Part shown: piece after piece, positions 9,101 to 15,415 of the stretch
Layout: every line of letters starts with the position of its first letter
Numbering within the stretch: position 1 is the first letter of the stretch
Source: Sphingobacteruim zhuxiongii
GTDB taxonomy: Bacteria; Bacteroidota; Bacteroidia; Sphingobacteriales; Sphingobacteriaceae
Assembly: GCF_009557615.1 (NCBI RefSeq)
Contig: NZ_CP045652.1
Coordinates: 2,852,001 to 2,916,000 of the forward strand
DNA length: 64,000 nt
Reading direction: 5' to 3'
Program-made: the position numbers and the translations under genes
Notes under the pieces: model-generated
What the model was told of the DNA's origin: nothing
The model's input: only the letters and a program-made list of their open reading frames with translations
Databases searched by the model: none

Positions 9101-9238
9101 TTCACTGTCAAATGATTTTGTCTTTGATTGCCCGTCGGTACCATTTCGACCATAGGTAACCGTATGACTAGAGCCTGATGTCTGTATTTCCCAAAATTTA
9201 TCGGAGGTCCCGTCTATATACTTAAGATGTTTAAACAT
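6104..9238 (-). CDS. WGR domain-containing protein (MolR-like)
   Basis: The protein starts with a WGR domain (about residues 1-70): FKHLKYIDGTSDKFWEIQ, then YGRNGTDGQSKTKSF, where YGR replaces WGR, then a DAEKLINEKTKKGYSE helix. About 970 mostly helical residues follow, with repeat-like leucine-rich stretches resembling the large MolR-type proteins. WGR domains bind nucleic acid ends in PARPs; in bacteria their role is unclear. I chose the ATG at 9238 because the WGR domain begins at once after it. A longer reading frame to 9376 only adds a hydrophobic, low-quality 46-residue extension. It heads an operon with the SWIM gene (4-bp gap). MoxR/VWA partners seen beside such genes elsewhere are absent. 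Confidence 0.82.
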   Translation of the reverse strand: MFKHLKYIDGTSDKFWEIQTSGSSHTVTYGRNGTDGQSKTKSFDSEDACLKDAEKLINEKTKKGYSEDGTVNVAKQPAKEGALPRKSASAQEKEEVIAALKELIISGKQANVLPFLQSYAKGNLELIKKEIRSAKRFYMTYVDLKNEPAYKMHNTYSWGFRGTTMQIRVIKLLALGTFSLSDASTWTEFVELIDTPKDPLVFDIVDWAKPDWLSDYLQQQFQKNEWLFLDYGNLRFWEDRGLLQHNPEIYANALVNFTSRKREDAKDALIENFLTDELAITRDVPLLFDYDSNINNIYHSYDYSKKTNDLLWHILFAKLLSRGKIDKEFLVNGSLEIQTKNWNNQTKSFFRNLILQIELDEDSIIKAQHQIFPLLHSEDTGPVNFAINLFKPIIGHPDFDREEFFNWLPPVFMRSDMKGGIKALIIQIDKLLKEYPDFKDQASLLIADTFMISDLQLQERAAKFILKHQANYSDELSDKLNLYSAQMLGAISKDLNITLSTTDTYYTEDDLLATLAGGDSSSYAYAPEESTKLNEEVVLPIDWNDILFQVGQVIHSEDPLDMEILMNAWTLQLPNFPSDYKKQLEPYINKLKNTYSDTCWCQIFSAIFIEHYYNPSKIYFNDNKYANVSHLISLLNPLMELWQRRWKDGIQLVALSLPSHKPFWIAPDILVDRILAYQDAAVEVNLIDFSIALSRTVREGVNGLEKKIELIKDDFIASALSYAFGLIKEIPIKKKGWLSKLIVGKDNKEDAALGVYATIARSNHPLDEFPAFEDTVFGSAVYAVKPLDPKLKLKEVYSSQYNYQTKKQEEVLIGNELDVELPAFQDYPKTFLFALDIFNRGRNNNLGYSLSTNDVRYAYSLVPQNPDGLAYLYALSFNRMAVWNTKQTKGLLEQMFYPFYIFRDPSALYLATALFNGDKIIRATCVEVFLQTVEQNRLPLDLLSKHLILLMNGDFGPIGRFVEVLEQSKDVSAKHNDAILQLLSLLLQGLVLKDKMPTNFKKVIELFYDLQQKSGQRLNENLRQSIQQFEAYKSLQPLLKKILK

Positions 9239-9540
9239 AGATGAATTACGCTTATAATAGTTTCTTAAAATAAAGATTAAATCTTTTAAAGACAAGTTTA
9301 AGAGAAGATTTAATAGAAGTTTAACAACAAGATATTTCCAATCGGTAGCAATTAATCGAACAATGATGGGACTCATGTTGTTCAGATCCCTTTCACTTCC
9401 CTTTCAACTCCTATTCAAATCCTAATCTTAACCGATCCACAAGGGAAATAAAAGAGTTTAATAAAGACTTGACAATTCTTTAAACCTGACTTAAGCTTCG
9501 ATCATTAACTTTAATGAAAATAATTTAAATCAACAATAAA

Positions 9541-10200
9541 ATGGCAACCACAAAAAACGGAGTACATGGATTGGTTTCTGGGAAACTCGGGAATGTAATC
9601 TACTACGAGCGCAATGGCATTGGATATGTACGTTCGGTCCCTTCGAAACGTATCGAACGTAAGCAGTCTGAAATCGCTCAACTCACACGCTCAAAATTTA
9701 AACTGGTACAACAACACGTTATTAATATGCTGCAGTTCATCAAATTTGGTTTTCAGTATGGTACAGGTAATGGAACAGCTTACAATCGTGCAATGTCATA
9801 TAATTTGCGGAATGCGGTGAAGAGTAATGATAATGGGATTGCGATGGACTGGAATTCGCTCTCTTTCAGCCGAGATATGCCCGACCCGTTAAAACAGGTT
9901 TCTTTTAGTTTAGACCGAAGAAAGAAGCTTTTGACGATTCGCTGGCAAATCGATGAAGACGCCTTAGTGCGTATCGAAGGATATGATATGCGTACGTATA
10001 TTATGATTATCCCGAGCGATTTAGAAAATTGGAATGTACAAGGGTTAAGCGCTGGAAATTCAATTATGGATGGTTATCAACAGATTAGTATCCTGACTTA
10101 CGATCATAAAATCACTCAGCATCTATATATTGCATTTGCATCCGTCAACTTACCTATTCGTAGTACGAACAGTCGATATGTTGGTGCAGTGGAGATGTAG
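9541..10200 (+). CDS. DUF6266 family protein
   Basis: The 219-residue protein begins GVHGLVSGKLGNVIYYERNGIGYVRSVPSKR, followed by a QSEIAQLTRSKFKLVQQHV helix and GTAYNRAMSYNLRNAV. This layout (glycine-rich SGK-x-GN opening, R-S-x-P, then A-Y-N-x-A) is that of DUF6266, a family common in Sphingobacteriaceae and other Bacteroidota, often in many copies. The second half looks beta-rich, compatible with an extracellular or surface beta domain, but no signal peptide is present. Function is unknown. It is divergent from the WGR gene, with 302 bp between the two starts, and 125 bp upstream of the esterase gene. I see nothing that ties it to either. Confidence 0.8.
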   Translation: MATTKNGVHGLVSGKLGNVIYYERNGIGYVRSVPSKRIERKQSEIAQLTRSKFKLVQQHVINMLQFIKFGFQYGTGNGTAYNRAMSYNLRNAVKSNDNGIAMDWNSLSFSRDMPDPLKQVSFSLDRRKKLLTIRWQIDEDALVRIEGYDMRTYIMIIPSDLENWNVQGLSAGNSIMDGYQQISILTYDHKITQHLYIAFASVNLPIRSTNSRYVGAVEM

Positions 10201-10325
10201 CATGCGTAGGATTCATCAGTGAATCGTCATAAATAGATTAATAGTTTCGCTTGTTCGTTATAATCTCTCTAAATTAAGCATTTACAATACGCAAATAAAC
10301 GACGCGTAAGCTTAACGGAACGACC

Positions 10326-11468
10326 ATGACGAAACACTATTACCCCCTGCATTTACATATTGTTAATCAAAATGAGCAGCATGTTGGCGAGCAGGTATAC
10401 CTAGCCGGGACTTTTAATAACTGGTCGGAGGAGCACCTTTTGCTCGGCACAATTCCCGAGAAAGGAAAAAGGTTAGACTTTATCCTTCCTGAACTGAGAG
10501 CTGCGGAGCATGAGTTTAAATTATCGCGCGGTAATTTCAAAACCTTGTTTGCAACGCCTTCAGGACAGCTAGCGCAGACAGTTTGGCTCAATCATTCCAA
10601 AGAATCAAACTTAGAAATAACGATTGAGGCATGGCGTGATGATTTTCCTGCGAGCACGGCGGGTAAACAGGTTACGATATTGGATGAACACTTTTACTTT
10701 CCGAGTCTAAATGTGCATCGAAAAATCATGATTTACCTGCCAAAGGGATATAGGCAATCAGAACAACGATATCCGGTTCTTTATATGCACGACGGTCAAC
10801 ATTTATTCGATGAAGCAACTTCAGTTGGGCGTTCCGGGCCTGTGGAATGGCAAGTTGATAAGACGATTGATAAATCAGCCCATGAAGCAATCGTTGTCGC
10901 GATTTACCATGCTGCAAATTACGAGCTCCGTGCACAAGAATATATGCTGTCGGCGACTGAAGAGATTAAAAACCCTAAAGGCTTACTCTATTTAGAGGAT
11001 ATCGTTCAGGAACTTAAACCATTTATTGATGATCAATACCGAACTTATCCAGACGCAGCAAATACGGCAATTGCGGGGAGTTCCATTGGCGGATTAATTA
11101 GCATTTATGCAGGTTTACTATATCCCGATGTATTTGGTACTATAGGCTCATTCTCTCCCTCTATCTGGATGGACGAAGAGGCGCTTTACTTAAAGACTCT
11201 AAACAAGTTGTTGAAATATGCAACGGAATATAGTAATCAGACCTTATACTTTTACGTTGGTGGGAAAGAAAAGCGATTTGACAATAAAACAAGTGAAAAT
11301 GATATGAAGAAAGAACTGGAGAAATACATTGACTTCCTTGCCAAGAATTATAAAGGATCAATTGAGCTGGATATCAATGAGCATGGAAAACATGGCGCTG
11401 CATATTGGCAACTAGCCTTTCCTAGATTCTTTGAACATTGGAACCTTAATATGGGGAAAAATATTTAA
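10326..11468 (+). CDS. Esterase (EsD/Fes-like alpha/beta hydrolase) with N-terminal AMPK/CBM48-like domain
   Basis: Residues about 15-95 look like a glycogen-binding (CBM48/AMPK-type) beta-sandwich: VYLAGTFNNWSEE, then a turn and HEFKLSRGNFKTL. Residues about 130-375 form the putative-esterase alpha/beta hydrolase related to enterochelin and S-formylglutathione esterases. They include KIMIYLPKGY, VLYMHDGQHLFD and the nucleophile elbow AGSSIGGLIS with Ser near residue 253. A candidate catalytic His lies in NEHGKHGAAYW near the C-terminus. No signal peptide is seen, so it is probably cytoplasmic. It lies just before an iron-type promoter and the heme locus, so a siderophore-esterase role is possible, but the substrate could equally be an acetylated carbohydrate. 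Fold assignment is firm. Confidence 0.8.
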   Translation: MTKHYYPLHLHIVNQNEQHVGEQVYLAGTFNNWSEEHLLLGTIPEKGKRLDFILPELRAAEHEFKLSRGNFKTLFATPSGQLAQTVWLNHSKESNLEITIEAWRDDFPASTAGKQVTILDEHFYFPSLNVHRKIMIYLPKGYRQSEQRYPVLYMHDGQHLFDEATSVGRSGPVEWQVDKTIDKSAHEAIVVAIYHAANYELRAQEYMLSATEEIKNPKGLLYLEDIVQELKPFIDDQYRTYPDAANTAIAGSSIGGLISIYAGLLYPDVFGTIGSFSPSIWMDEEALYLKTLNKLLKYATEYSNQTLYFYVGGKEKRFDNKTSENDMKKELEKYIDFLAKNYKGSIELDINEHGKHGAAYWQLAFPRFFEHWNLNMGKNI

Positions 11469-11483
11469 CTGCATTACTACTAT

Positions 11484-11506
11484 TTATTTAGATTAATTAT
11501 AAATAA
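11484..11506. promoter_or_regulatory. Putative Fur box upstream of the AraC gene
   Basis: A 23-bp near-palindrome with half-sites TTATTT and AAATAA flanks an ATT-A-ATT core. The same arrangement is found at 15215-15237 before hmuT. It lies 4 bp upstream of the -7 element. Fur is the natural candidate given the heme genes, but binding is inferred. Confidence 0.6.
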
Positions 11507-11510
11507 CTGT

Positions 11511-11518
11511 TATCTTTG
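11511..11518 (+). promoter_or_regulatory. -7 element (TATCTTTG) of the AraC promoter
   Basis: TATCTTTG is a full match to the Bacteroidota TAnnTTTG element, 8 bp before the start codon, so the transcript would have a very short leader. It lies directly downstream of the Fur-type palindrome, so occupancy of that site should block it. Confidence 0.7.
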
Positions 11519-11526
11519 CAGAGAAA

Positions 11527-12501
11527 ATGATTATAAGGGCGAAGATAAAGGAGCATAATGAATGGTTGTTTTGGGAGGAACTCTCAGAAGAAAGTAGTTC
11601 TAATCGAGATTTATCTGAGAAAAACATTACGATCAGTAAGTTCCCTATTCAAATTAGCTCCTACCAAATATTAAGTAAAGGTATTTTTATCATTCAAGCG
11701 GAAATGACTTTTAGTGAAGCTGGGAGCATTCAAGCAGAGATTGATAGTGAAGCAATTGTCAGTCAATTTATCATCGGCGTAAACCAACACAACAAGCCAA
11801 CTTTCAGCAAGCATAATATTCGGTACTTGCCCAACATGAATGAAGAGCATGTTGTCCCTGAAAACCAGCGATGCTTGTATATTCTATTGGTCATGACCCC
11901 GAACTTCTATCATAACTTAGTTACCATCTACAATCCGCTGCAAGATCAATTTAAGCAGCGTATGACCCAACGGAATGCAGTTTCTATTTTTAATGAGGAT
12001 TTACCGGCGACGATTGAAATGCTACATACCATCGAAGAACTCGGGAAAATAAAAGACAAAAAAGAGCTAAAACAGATCTTTACGAATGCGAAGGTATTAG
12101 AACTTATCATGTATCAATTTGAACAGTTTGGATTAGCTGTTGAGAAAGATATTGAAGAAATCAGGACCGAAGATATTCTAAAGTTAGAAGATGCAAAGAA
12201 GATCCTGACTCAACAATTTGTAGATCCACCGACGCAGCGTCAATTGTCGAAAATCGTACTCTTAAATGAGTTTAAGTTACGCAATGGTTTCAAACGATAT
12301 TTTGGGACTACCATTTATAACTTCATCACCCGCCTGCGCATGGAGGAAGCTAAGCGACTAATCTTAGATGAAGAAAAAAACATGTATGAAATTGCTACCC
12401 AAGTAGGTTTCAAACATCAGGCAAGCTTTACGCATGCGTTCAAAAAATATTACGGTATCCTGCCTAGCGACATCTATCGATCAGGACAGGCTAGCCATTA
12501 A
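11527..12501 (+). CDS. AraC family transcriptional regulator
   Basis: The 324-residue protein has a C-terminal AraC-type double helix-turn-helix (about residues 215-320). It includes TQRQLSKIVLLNEFKLRNGFKRYFG, YNFITRLRMEEAKRLILDE and NMYEIATQVGFKHQASFTHAFKKYYGILPSDIYR. The N-terminal 200 residues are a divergent sensing domain of the type found in siderophore- and heme-linked AraC regulators (PchR-like). Its promoter has a Fur-type palindrome next to the -7 element, so it is probably made under iron limitation. It likely activates the neighbouring heme uptake genes. Its last 21 bp overlap, tail to tail, the 3' end of hmuV. The effector could be heme or a ferric siderophore; this is inference. 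Confidence 0.88.
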   Translation: MIIRAKIKEHNEWLFWEELSEESSSNRDLSEKNITISKFPIQISSYQILSKGIFIIQAEMTFSEAGSIQAEIDSEAIVSQFIIGVNQHNKPTFSKHNIRYLPNMNEEHVVPENQRCLYILLVMTPNFYHNLVTIYNPLQDQFKQRMTQRNAVSIFNEDLPATIEMLHTIEELGKIKDKKELKQIFTNAKVLELIMYQFEQFGLAVEKDIEEIRTEDILKLEDAKKILTQQFVDPPTQRQLSKIVLLNEFKLRNGFKRYFGTTIYNFITRLRMEEAKRLILDEEKNMYEIATQVGFKHQASFTHAFKKYYGILPSDIYRSGQASH

Positions 12502-13296
12502 TACAGTATTAAAATGCTGCAAATCGTATTCCATCGGAATCGCTTGAATTTCAGTTCTCAAATTTTTCGGATTAATATGAACTAAACTATCGATACCAAA
12601 AATAGTATAGATATGCTGTTGCTTAAAGACTTCGTTTGGACTACCATACCACCATACCCTGCCCGCTTTCATCATCACAACTCGATCACTATATTGCGCG
12701 ACCATGTTTAAATCGTGTAATACGGCAATCACTGTAAATCCAGCGCTACAGAATGCTTTTGCTATCGCCAGTGTTTGATGTTGATATTGAATATCCATAC
12801 TCGAAATCGGCTCATCTAAGAGCAATATTCCTTCTTCTACGTCCCATAATTGAGCAAGAACACGCGCTAAATGTACACGTTGTTGTTCTCCTCCTGATAA
12901 CTCGCGGATAGAGCGTGCTCGAATATGATTCAGGTTACAGATGTTGATGCATTCCTCAAGAATCTTTTTATCGAGGGCAAGCGTCTGTTTCATGTATCTT
13001 CCCATAGAAATAACCTCTTCCACAGTAAATGGGATATCCATTAAATTATTCTGATGAAGATACGCTCGGAACGTCGACATTTCCTTCATACTTAGCGCAG
13101 TAATATCCTTGCTTTGGATCAGAATCTTCCCACTATTTCCCTTTAGTTCTCCCGCCATTAACTTGAGTAGCGTACTTTTGCCAGCACCGTTTGCTCCGAT
13201 AATACTGATAAACTCCCCTTTGTCAATAAAAAGATGGAGATCCTTGATAATGGTTCTGTTCTTTACTGCATAATTTAGCCCTTGGATTCGAATCAT
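12481..13296 (-). CDS. hmuV: Heme ABC transporter ATP-binding protein HmuV
   Basis: The 271-residue ATPase has Walker A GANGAGKST at residues 34-42, the ABC signature LSGGEQQRVHLARV from residue 133 and Walker B ILLLDEP with SSMD as D-loop near 158-168. HDLNMVAQYSDRVVMMKAGR carries the switch histidine. It belongs to the FecE/BtuD/HmuV group energising uptake of heme, siderophores or cobalamin. It is the last gene of hmuT-hmuU-hmuV (3-bp gap after hmuU). Divergent heme-receptor, HmuY and heme oxygenase genes make heme the likely substrate. The stop lies inside the convergent AraC gene, a 21-bp overlap. Family assignment is certain; substrate is by context. Confidence 0.9.
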   Translation of the reverse strand: MIRIQGLNYAVKNRTIIKDLHLFIDKGEFISIIGANGAGKSTLLKLMAGELKGNSGKILIQSKDITALSMKEMSTFRAYLHQNNLMDIPFTVEEVISMGRYMKQTLALDKKILEECINICNLNHIRARSIRELSGGEQQRVHLARVLAQLWDVEEGILLLDEPISSMDIQYQHQTLAIAKAFCSAGFTVIAVLHDLNMVAQYSDRVVMMKAGRVWWYGSPNEVFKQQHIYTIFGIDSLVHINPKNLRTEIQAIPMEYDLQHFNTVLMASLS

Positions 13297-13299
13297 GAT

Positions 13300-14334
13300 T
13301 TATAACTTTCTTTTTTCTTTTAATAATATTCCTAGAAAAACCGGTGCGCCAATTAATGCAGTGATGACACCGATTGGTAATTCTAGTGGTTGAATGACCG
13401 TCCGTGCAATTAAGTCTGCTAGGTTTAATACAATTGCCCCGCCGAGGAGAGACGCAGGAAGTAAAAAGCGATTGTCAACTGTTCCGATCAATCGAAGCGT
13501 ATGTGGAACTAGCAAGCCTACAAAAGCGATGATACCAGCAAAAGCAACAGAAGCGCCGACGGCTAATGTGGAGCAAACAATAATCAATACTTTTAATCGC
13601 TTTGTATTTAGTCCCATCATCTCCGCTTGGGACTCCCCTAGTGCAAATAAATTCAACGATTTACCAAAAAACAAAAGAGGTGTGACAGCGATGATGCTGA
13701 AAATCGCGAGGATATTTACTGATTCCCAAGTCGCCCCTGCCATACTTCCTAAAGACCAAAAAGTAATATTCCGTAACTGCTGTTCCGTTGCCATGTAACT
13801 CATCAAACCGGTGGCTGCACCTGCGAGCGCATTGATCGCAATACCAGCGAGGATCATTGTCGCGATATTCGATTTCCCGTCGACCATCGAAATACGATAG
13901 ACTATTAAAACCGCTATCGAAGCGCCTATAAATGCCGCAATGGAAATTAAATACAGATTAAAGGCGTTGCCTAGGAACGCGATTAAACTAGCTTCAAATA
14001 CAATCGTTAGTGCAGCGAAGAAAGAAGCGCCAGCTGATATGCCAACAAGACCAGGTTCAGCAAGTGGATTTCTAAATATCCCTTGTATCGCTGTTCCTGT
14101 AATTCCTAATATCGCACCAATGAGGGTGCAGAAAATGATTCGTGGAATACGAATCTCTAATAAGATATTCTTCAGCAGCTCGTCTTCTTCTTTCAAGTTG
14201 GAGAATCCCAATGATTTGTATAATAGCATAAAGACTTCTTGAAATGGGATTTTCATGGTGCCAGCTCCTAATGAAAAGACGATCAAACAAAGCAGAGATA
14301 TCCCCAATACGACATAAATAATACTATACCTCAT
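13300..14334 (-). CDS. hmuU: Heme ABC transporter permease HmuU (FecCD family)
   Basis: This 344-residue integral membrane protein shows the usual FecCD pattern of about 10 helices. Conserved segments include IRIPRIIFCTLIGAILGITGTAIQGIFRNPLAEPGLVGISAGA and AFAGIIAFVGLLVPHTLRLI, quoted here in parts as RIPRII, QGIFRNPLAEP, GISAGA, GIIAFVGLLVPH. The last region holds the coupling helix that contacts the ATPase. Two copies should form the inner-membrane channel for heme delivered by HmuT. It lies 1 bp after hmuT and 3 bp before hmuV, so translation is probably coupled. Expression should follow the Fur-type promoter upstream of hmuT. Family assignment is certain; heme specificity rests on the neighbours. 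Confidence 0.9.
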   Translation of the reverse strand: MRYSIIYVVLGISLLCLIVFSLGAGTMKIPFQEVFMLLYKSLGFSNLKEEDELLKNILLEIRIPRIIFCTLIGAILGITGTAIQGIFRNPLAEPGLVGISAGASFFAALTIVFEASLIAFLGNAFNLYLISIAAFIGASIAVLIVYRISMVDGKSNIATMILAGIAINALAGAATGLMSYMATEQQLRNITFWSLGSMAGATWESVNILAIFSIIAVTPLLFFGKSLNLFALGESQAEMMGLNTKRLKVLIIVCSTLAVGASVAFAGIIAFVGLLVPHTLRLIGTVDNRFLLPASLLGGAIVLNLADLIARTVIQPLELPIGVITALIGAPVFLGILLKEKRKL

Positions 14335-14335
14335 C

Positions 14336-15178
14336 CTAAAGTACTAGTTGTTGTAGTTTGGAAATAGCTTCCGGAAGACGAAGGCTATAGTTGTTTAATA
14401 AACTCGCATCCATAGATACGATTCTTTTGTTTTTGCCTGCCTTGGTAAGCTTCACTCCTGGCATATTTGCGATACTTTCTGAGCCGCCTAAACTAGAAAG
14501 TCCGAAATTAAACATCAAAATGACATCGGGATTTGCTGCGACTAACGCTTCCGTATTATACGTTTTATAACCCGTAAATCCTTTCATTGCATTCTTAAAA
14601 CCGGCATTTTTAATAACCGCATCAACGGCAGTCTGTTGCCCTGCAACACTCATATGACCGGCACCGCGCGCATAAATAAACAATACTTTCTGCGTAGAAT
14701 TCTTCGACTTATTCATTAAAGCAGTTAGCTCTTTGCCAAGACTTTGTGCAAGTTGCTGTCCTTTTTCCACTTGATTTACAGATTTAGCAATGTTGAGGAT
14801 AAAGTTTTGAAGTCCTGTTTTCGAGAAATCTTGTGTGATCAGCGCAAATGGTATTTTAAGTTTCTGAAGTTGAACTTGTACATCCGCCGCTAACTCCCCT
14901 TCAAGGGCAAGAACTAAATCCGGTCGAAACGAACTAAGGGATTCAATCGTGACACTTCGATTCTTACTAACTTTCGGCAATTCAGCAATGTACGCGGGAT
15001 AATCGCTCGTTAAATCAACTGCTACAATTTGCTTCCCCATACCTAATCCATCGAGTACTTCGGTAATCGATCCACTTAGCGAAATAATACGTTTTGGATT
15101 GCTTGCTTTAACGGAGATGCTGACAGAAATCAAAGTCAAAATGATCAGAATTGATCGTGATAATGGATAAATTTTCAT
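14336..15178 (-). CDS. hmuT: Periplasmic heme-binding protein HmuT
   Basis: The protein is a periplasmic binding protein of the FecB/HmuT type, about 280 residues. It has PKRIISLSGSITEVLDGLGMG at the start of the mature part, VDLTSDYPAYIAELPKVSKNRSVTIESLSSFRPDLVLA, and the heme-ABC-protein stretch GAGHMSVAGQQTAVDAVI. I place the start at the ATG at 15178 because a good signal peptide follows (MKIYPLSRSILIILTLISVS, cleavage after VKA). A longer frame to 15214 would run 12 residues upstream of it and end at the edge of the Fur-type palindrome. It is first in hmuTUV and divergent from the TonB receptor. It should pass heme from the outer-membrane receptor to HmuUV. Confidence 0.9.
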   Translation of the reverse strand: MKIYPLSRSILIILTLISVSISVKASNPKRIISLSGSITEVLDGLGMGKQIVAVDLTSDYPAYIAELPKVSKNRSVTIESLSSFRPDLVLALEGELAADVQVQLQKLKIPFALITQDFSKTGLQNFILNIAKSVNQVEKGQQLAQSLGKELTALMNKSKNSTQKVLFIYARGAGHMSVAGQQTAVDAVIKNAGFKNAMKGFTGYKTYNTEALVAANPDVILMFNFGLSSLGGSESIANMPGVKLTKAGKNKRIVSMDASLLNNYSLRLPEAISKLQQLVL

Positions 15179-15202
15179 TGCGTGTTGTGCTAATATTGAA
15201 CA

Positions 15203-15210
15203 CAAATAGA
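15203..15210 (-). promoter_or_regulatory. Likely -7 element (TCTATTTG) of the hmuTUV promoter
   Basis: On the minus strand TCTATTTG differs from TAnnTTTG at one position. It lies 24 bp before the hmuT ATG and exactly 4 bp downstream of the Fur-type palindrome, the same geometry as in the AraC promoter. Confidence 0.5.
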
Positions 15211-15214
15211 ACAC

Positions 15215-15237
15215 TTATTTAAAATAATTCCAAATAA
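15215..15237. promoter_or_regulatory. Putative Fur box in the hmuT/TonB-receptor divergent region
   Basis: A 23-bp palindrome with half-sites TTATTT and AAATAA surrounds AAT-A-ATT. It matches the site at 11484-11506. It lies next to the hmuT promoter and could also affect the divergent receptor operon. Confidence 0.65.
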
Positions 15238-15415
15238 GCGAACACAACAAAAGATTCGAAAATCACAATACAACAAGGATACAACATTTTTAATAAAACA
15301 CTAAATATCAATAACATAAGACACTTGTTTTATAACAAGCTTTCAGCTGAAAAATCTGTATACCACAAAAAAACATACATATGCAACAAAACAAGCTACG
15401 TTTTGAATAAACTAT

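Noticed and set aside
9239-9376. N-terminal extension of the WGR protein
   Set aside because: The frame continues upstream but the extra 46 residues are hydrophobic without family resemblance; the WGR domain begins right at the ATG at 9238.
13394-13798. 134-codon frame opposite hmuU
   Set aside because: It is the antisense of a well-supported FecCD permease and has the low-complexity look of a shadow frame.
15381-15410. Short upstream frame ATG...TAA before the TonB receptor
   Set aside because: Only nine codons, no ribosome-binding context and no leader-peptide features; probably chance.
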